From Rickettsiales bacterium (lineage in GTDB: Bacteria; Pseudomonadota; Alphaproteobacteria; Rs-D84; CACZYB01): DNA of 33,223 nt. A model generated the notes under the pieces. That model had not been told where the DNA came from. It saw nothing but the letters and a program-made list of their open reading frames with translations, and searched no databases. Location of the stretch: NCBI GenBank assembly GCA_031263095.1, contig JAISGI010000034.1:1-33223 (forward strand), read 5' to 3'. The position numbers and the translations under genes were made by a program. Shown here in pieces: positions 29,142-33,223 of the stretch. Every line of letters begins with the position of its first letter. Within the stretch, counting starts at the first letter, position 1.

Positions 29142-30032
29142 TCAAGACAAAGGATTTGTAGAGCCTATTATCTTCATCTCGTACTCGAGCATTATGCCGG
29201 ATTTGGCGAAGACGGCGGAGCGCACTTTTTCAGCCAAGCCCTCTATGTCGGCGGCGGTGGCGGAGCCTTCGTTCACTATAAAATTGGCGTGCTTTGGCGA
29301 GACCACGGCGTCGCCAATGCGGGCGCCCTGCAGCCCTGTGTCTTGTATAAGTTTCCAAGCGGGCGGCGCGTCCGGAGGGTTCTTGAATGTCGAGCCGGCG
29401 GTGCGTGCGTAGCTTGGCTGGGCGGCGTCTTTTTTTGCTTTCATGTCGTCCATTTTTGCTTGGATTTCTGCGGCGGCGGGTGCGCCTTTCAGGATGAGTT
29501 TTGTCGCTATGGAATTTTTTGGCAATGTTGCCATGCGGTAGGCGAGGCTTAGCGAGCTTGCGGGCAGTATTTGGATTTCTCCGGTTGCGGTGTCGATGAA
29601 TTCCACGCTTTGCAAGATGTTGGATAGCGCTTGTCCGAAGCAGCCGGCGTTGGTGGGAAGCGCGCCGCCCATTGTGCCAGGGATGACGGATAGGAACTCG
29701 AATCCGCCTATGCTGTTTTCAAGTGCCGTCTTGGCAACCAATATGCCGGGCGCGCCCGCGCCTGCGGTTATTATGTCGTCCGCAACCTCTATCTTTGTGA
29801 AATAATCGTAAGACAGGCGGATTGTTATGCCCTCGAGTCGTCCGTCCCGTATCAGCATGTTCGAGCCGAGGCCGAGGGCGCGCACTGGAATTTCCTTGGG
29901 AGCGGCCTTTAGAAATTCGGCAAGCGACGTCAAATCGGAGGGCTCGGCAAATATATCGGCGAGGCCGCCCGGAGTCTTGAACCGCGTAAGCGGGCCCAGT
30001 GGGAAATTCCGTTTTACAATCACACCTTGCAT
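29142..30032 (-). CDS. murB: UDP-N-acetylenolpyruvoylglucosamine reductase
   Basis: 296 residues. MurB reduces the enolpyruvyl ether to lactyl, giving UDP-MurNAc (cytoplasm, FAD and NADPH). FAD-binding signs are FKTPGGLADIFAEPSD and ALGLGSNMLIRDGRL. The substrate region has SVIPGTMGGALPTNAGC and the catalytic Ser in AGSTFKNP. The C-terminal SPKHANFIVNEGSATAADI fits type I/II short forms. The start overlaps the end of murC by 13 bp, so it is in the ftsW-murG-murC-murB operon. In most alphaproteobacteria ddl-ftsQ-ftsA-ftsZ follow; here none do. Confidence 0.94.
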   Translation of the reverse strand: MQGVIVKRNFPLGPLTRFKTPGGLADIFAEPSDLTSLAEFLKAAPKEIPVRALGLGSNMLIRDGRLEGITIRLSYDYFTKIEVADDIITAGAGAPGILVAKTALENSIGGFEFLSVIPGTMGGALPTNAGCFGQALSNILQSVEFIDTATGEIQILPASSLSLAYRMATLPKNSIATKLILKGAPAAAEIQAKMDDMKAKKDAAQPSYARTAGSTFKNPPDAPPAWKLIQDTGLQGARIGDAVVSPKHANFIVNEGSATAADIEGLAEKVRSAVFAKSGIMLEYEMKIIGSTNPLS

Positions 30033-31423
30033 TCGTAGCTCAACATGCCCGGCAGGGCGGGGACAAGGTTTTTGAGGCTCCCGGCGCTCATCGACACAAC
30101 CAAATCGCCGGGTTTGAGTTCGGCGGAGAGCATGCCGGCGGCCTCTTTCAGACTATCGGGCGAGGCGGCGGGCGTGTTCTTGGCAATCTCGGCGGCAAGG
30201 TCGGCGCGGGATTTCATGCCGTCTTGAGATTCACCCGCCGAATATATCGGCAGGACAAGAACCTTGTCCGCCTGCTTGAAGCATTTGGCGAAATCGTAGA
30301 ACAGGTCGGTTATGCGCGAGTATCTATGCGGCTCGAACAGCGCGAAAACCCGGCCGTCCTGCGCGACCGAGCGGGCCATGGCAAGCGTCGTCTCAATCTC
30401 TTTCGGATGGTGGGCGTAGTCGTCGTATATGCGTGCGCCAAGCGCTTCGCCAACCAATGTGAAGCGGTGCTTGACTCCTTGGAACCTTTCGAGTGCTCTG
30501 CGGACTTCGTCGTCCGGGATGTCCAAGAACCTTGCAACCGCTATGGCGGCGAGGGCGTTCTGAATGTTATGGCGTCCGGCAAGCGGTATGTGCAAGTCCC
30601 TTATGACTCCGTAATCGCGCACGGCCACGTCGAAGCGCAGGCCATCAGCGTCCTGTCTTATACCGTCCGCGGTGATGTCGGCGTCCTTGAAGCCGTAGGT
30701 CGAGATATTCTTCGTTTCGGCGAATTCCTCGACCAGTTCCTTTAATATAGGGTGGTCGACGCAGGCGACGAAAAGGCCGTCCAGTGGAACCTTGGCTATG
30801 AAGTCGCGGAAAGCCTGCTTCAAATTATCGAAAGTCTTGTAAAAATCCAAATGTTCGGCGTCGATGTTGGTTATAACCGCTATCGTCGGCGTGAAATAGG
30901 CGAGGTTGCCGTAGGCCTCGCATGCCTCGGCCACAAGCCACTCGCCGTCGCCAATCCTGTTATGGCTGTGGTAATAGTTCATAATGCCGCCGTTGACTAT
31001 GGTAGGCGAGAGGCTTGCGGAATCTAGCATGGTTCCGATGAAGCTTGTCGTGGTGGTCTTGCCGTGCGTGCCGGCGACCGCTATGCCCTTTTTAAGCAGC
31101 ATCAGGCTGTCGAGCATTTCGGCGCGCTCTATCACCGGGATTCCAAACGCGCGCGCGGCGGAAAGCTCGGCGTTGCTTGGCGGAACCGCGCTTGAGAACA
31201 CGACATAGTCTGCGCCGTGGATATTCTCGGCCTTGTGGCCCAAAAACACCTTTATGCCTGCGGCTTGCAGGCTTTTTATATTCTCGTTCTCGACATCGTT
31301 GCTGCCTTGGACGTTGAAACCCCAGCTGTTCATAGCCTCGGCTATCGAGCTCATTCCGATGCCCGCTATTCCTATAAAATGAAAGAGCTTGGATTTATCA
31401 AAATTTCTTAAATCTAATTTCAT
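30020..31423 (-). CDS. murC: UDP-N-acetylmuramate--L-alanine ligase
   Basis: 467 residues. MurC adds the first amino acid, L-Ala, to UDP-MurNAc (ATP-dependent, cytoplasm). The N-terminal Rossmann domain starts FHFIGIAGIGMSSIAEAM. The ATP-binding P-loop is GTHGKTTTT. The central domain has ITNIDAEHLDFY, and the C-terminal domain has RHNIQNALAAIAVA, DDYAHHPKEIE and FEPHRYSR. The ATG overlaps the murG stop by 4 bp (31420-31423), indicating translational coupling. Confidence 0.95.
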   Translation of the reverse strand: MKLDLRNFDKSKLFHFIGIAGIGMSSIAEAMNSWGFNVQGSNDVENENIKSLQAAGIKVFLGHKAENIHGADYVVFSSAVPPSNAELSAARAFGIPVIERAEMLDSLMLLKKGIAVAGTHGKTTTTSFIGTMLDSASLSPTIVNGGIMNYYHSHNRIGDGEWLVAEACEAYGNLAYFTPTIAVITNIDAEHLDFYKTFDNLKQAFRDFIAKVPLDGLFVACVDHPILKELVEEFAETKNISTYGFKDADITADGIRQDADGLRFDVAVRDYGVIRDLHIPLAGRHNIQNALAAIAVARFLDIPDDEVRRALERFQGVKHRFTLVGEALGARIYDDYAHHPKEIETTLAMARSVAQDGRVFALFEPHRYSRITDLFYDFAKCFKQADKVLVLPIYSAGESQDGMKSRADLAAEIAKNTPAASPDSLKEAAGMLSAELKPGDLVVSMSAGSLKNLVPALPGMLSYECKV

Positions 31424-32460
31424 TTTTCAACCAAGTCTGCGATGTTGGATGCGGCGTCATTGCCTATGTCGATTATTCTAGCGTGTGCTGCCATTTGTGC
31501 AAGCAAATTCGGCGTTTTTATCATGCGGGCAAGCTCGGACGTCAGGGTTTGGGCCGAAAGTCGATCCTGCTCGATTATAACCGCGCCGCCTCGGGCCGCG
31601 ATTTTTTCGGCGTTGAGGTATTGCTGTTTGTCCTTGTGCTTTATCGGCACGAATATAGCCGGAATGCCAAGTGCGCCGATTTCATAGACGCTGTTGGCGC
31701 CGGCGCGTCCGATGAATATATGGCTTTCGCGCAGGATTTTGGCCGGGTTTTCGAAGAAGCTTTTCACCTTGGCGTCGATTTTATGCTTTTTATAAAATCC
31801 GGCGACGCGGGGCAGGTCTTCAGCGATTACTTGGTGAAATACCTTGATACCCTTCAGCTTCGCAAGGGCGGCTGGCACTATATCGCTGAAAATCTGAGCG
31901 CCTTGGGAACCGCCTAGGATTGTTATTATAACCTTGTACTTGACCTGCGGGTAGGGCAGGCGCGCAGCGTTCAGAATTTCTTTCCGTATCGGCAGGCCGG
32001 TAGTTATCGACTTTTCGGACGGAGCGAGCAAGGTATTATCGAACGCGAGCGCAACCTTGTCCACGAACTTGGCCAGTAAGATATTTGCGTTGCCGAGGAT
32101 GGCGTCGGCGTTGAAAATCACCGTCCTTTTCCTCAATATCGCGCCCCAGAGCACTACGGGTACGGATATATATCCGCCCATGCCAAGCACCGCGTGCGGC
32201 CGTATCCTTACCATATAATAGAACGACTGGAGGAAGCCTATGCCCAAGCGGACGAGGGTTTTGAACCTACGCCACAGTCCCTCGCCGCTCCACTGGCCGC
32301 CGGTTATGGTCGAAATGCGCGCGAAGCCTCCGGCAAAATGCCGGCCGCGGGAGTCGGTTATCAGGAATACCTCGTGCCCGCGTTTTTCCAGTTCGTCCTT
32401 TACCACGCTTGCGGGAAAAAGGTGGCCTCCGGTGCCGCCCGCCGCTATCACTATCCTCAT
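31420..32460 (-). CDS. murG: Lipid II synthase (GlcNAc transferase)
   Basis: 346 residues from ATG 32460; the open frame extends upstream to 32712 but only by reading antisense-frame sequence through ftsW. MurG adds GlcNAc to lipid I on the inner face of the membrane. It begins with the glycine-rich MRIVIAAGGTGGHLFPA. The middle has VLGMGGYISVPVVLWG, and the nucleotide-sugar side has ILGGSQGAQIFSD and GRAGANSVYEIGALGIPAIF. The start codon overlaps the ftsW stop (ATGA). Confidence 0.94.
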   Translation of the reverse strand: MRIVIAAGGTGGHLFPASVVKDELEKRGHEVFLITDSRGRHFAGGFARISTITGGQWSGEGLWRRFKTLVRLGIGFLQSFYYMVRIRPHAVLGMGGYISVPVVLWGAILRKRTVIFNADAILGNANILLAKFVDKVALAFDNTLLAPSEKSITTGLPIRKEILNAARLPYPQVKYKVIITILGGSQGAQIFSDIVPAALAKLKGIKVFHQVIAEDLPRVAGFYKKHKIDAKVKSFFENPAKILRESHIFIGRAGANSVYEIGALGIPAIFVPIKHKDKQQYLNAEKIAARGGAVIIEQDRLSAQTLTSELARMIKTPNLLAQMAAHARIIDIGNDAASNIADLVEK

Positions 32461-33223
32461 TTGGCGCCCTCCTGTCCCCTTAAAAGCGAGAGGACTATGC
32501 CCATGGCCATGCAGGACGAGATAAGCGAGCTGCCTCCGCTTGAGATGAACGGAAGCGTCATGCCCTTGGGTGGTATCAGGCCAAGCGCGCTTGCGATGTT
32601 GACGCATACTTGGAAAGTTAGGAAACCGACTATGCCGCCGCAGGCAAGAGAAGCGAACGGGTCCCTTATCCTTTTCATCCTGTCGAGAACTATGGCCGAG
32701 ACCCAGAAGCATGCGCCCAAGACCATTACCGAGAGGAGGATTCCGAAGCTTTCTACCATGGCCGAGAATATGAAATCGGTGTGGACGTCGGGTATATACT
32801 GCTTCAACGCTCCGCGGCCGCCGGAGAGGAGGCCTGCGCCGCGAATCGCCTCGAGGCTGGCGTCAATCTGGCGTCTGTCCTCGGGGTTGTCGGAGAGGAA
32901 GCGCTCTATGCGGTTATGAACCTGTGGGATGTGCCTGTATGAGGCGAACGAGCCCAAAGCCAGTACTGCGACAAGGGCCAGAATCCAGCGCTTCTTTGCG
33001 CCGGCAAGGAACACCTCAACACCAAAAATTGCGGCGAAGGTCATGCTCATGCCGAAGTCGGTCTGGCTCATCAGCGTCGCTATAATCCCTGCGAACATCA
33101 GGGCGATTTTCGTTTTCATCCACTTGCCGCCGCCGTTTTTGAGCGTTGCGAGCAGGGAGGCCAAAAAGACCGCGGCGACGGGTTTCAGGAACTCGGAGGG
33201 CTGAACGCTCATGGAGCCGATGC
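32457..33223 (-). CDS. ftsW: FtsW peptidoglycan polymerase, C-terminal part
   Basis: The 5' end lies beyond the window; the frame continues through IGS before the first visible Met (33212). About 255 residues are present. FtsW is the SEDS glycosyltransferase of the septum, a multi-pass inner-membrane protein. Diagnostic segments are MSVQPSEFLKP, QTDFGMSMTF, the periplasmic loop ending with YIPDVHTDFIFSAMVESFG, and GLIPPKGMTLPFISSGGSSL. At least six membrane helices are visible. It heads the visible ftsW-murG-murC-murB operon. Confidence 0.92.
   Translation of the reverse strand, partial: IGSMSVQPSEFLKPVAAVFLASLLATLKNGGGKWMKTKIALMFAGIIATLMSQTDFGMSMTFAAIFGVEVFLAGAKKRWILALVAVLALGSFASYRHIPQVHNRIERFLSDNPEDRRQIDASLEAIRGAGLLSGGRGALKQYIPDVHTDFIFSAMVESFGILLSVMVLGACFWVSAIVLDRMKRIRDPFASLACGGIVGFLTFQVCVNIASALGLIPPKGMTLPFISSGGSSLISSCMAMGIVLSLLRGQEGAK

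Noticed and set aside
1-33223. CRISPR array
   Set aside because: No regularly spaced repeats with unique spacers were seen; the only tandem repetition is the Lys/Ala/Pro coding repeat at 7072-7377.
1-33223. Insertion sequence or transposase
   Set aside because: No transposase-like protein or paired terminal inverted repeats were found, including around the ftsZ-portal segment.

Overview
The window reads as chromosomal DNA of an alphaproteobacterium-like Gram-negative, moderately GC-rich (my visual estimate is in the mid to upper fifties percent). That placement is an inference from gene content and the style of the proteins (AccB/AccC, S4, YebC, MurB/C/G, a Bax-like glucosaminidase, an FtsZ with an acidic linker and a PAIF-type tail). 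No rRNA or other decisive marker is present. Genes are tightly packed, with many ATGA overlaps, and strong -35/-10 pairs with 16-17 bp spacers recur at intergenic gaps.

Layout. (1) 1-5283: the end of an exported-type glycine-rich protein, the accB-accC pair behind a perfect consensus promoter, then three minus-strand genes: an RBBP9/YdeN-like hydrolase, a Cys-rich secreted protein and a second glycine-rich exported protein. (2) 5404-17264: a cluster of podovirus (T7-like) morphogenesis genes on the plus strand. In order these are small membrane protein, SleB-like hydrolase, second small membrane protein, scaffold, [histone H1-like protein, membrane protein], major capsid protein, small head-tail ORF, tail tubular A and B, internal virion-like protein, short tail-fibre N-domain, terminase ATPase half, [ftsZ], portal, terminase nuclease half. 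No integrase, repressor, polymerase, primase, small terminase or long receptor-binding fibre was found. (3) 17312-26170: tRNA-Glu, then an apparent operon bax-ymdB-ddl-recF-topA-ABC exporter-yebC, then tRNA-Gly. (4) 26171-28031: an intergenic stretch with a duplicated tRNA-Gly 3' end and a C10 tract, a small unknown protein, rpsD (minus) and a second small unknown protein. (5) 28035-33223 (minus): an unknown protein and the cell-wall cluster ftsW-murG-murC-murB.

The central observation is in region 2. The large terminase gene is split into an ATPase half (12799-13413) and a nuclease half (16401-17264), both with their key motifs intact. Between them lie a complete ftsZ transcription unit with its own promoter and terminator, and the portal gene. 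Removing the 2,993 bp between two TACA copies rejoins the halves in frame as ...TIY-N-MSEE..., giving a normal-length terminase of about 490 residues. A virion-building cassette with little else, intercalated with host-type genes including an apparently genuine cell-division gene, is best explained as a domesticated, gene-transfer-agent-like element derived from a podovirus, or less excitingly as a decaying prophage. Intact reading frames and intact terminase motifs favour some retained function. Both readings are inference.

Other points of interest are G/C homopolymer tracts of 9-10 nt in a promoter spacer and in an ABC exporter gene (possible phase variation), two genes that look leaderless, a terminator-like attenuator ahead of the phage operon, and two small unknown proteins behind near-perfect promoters.
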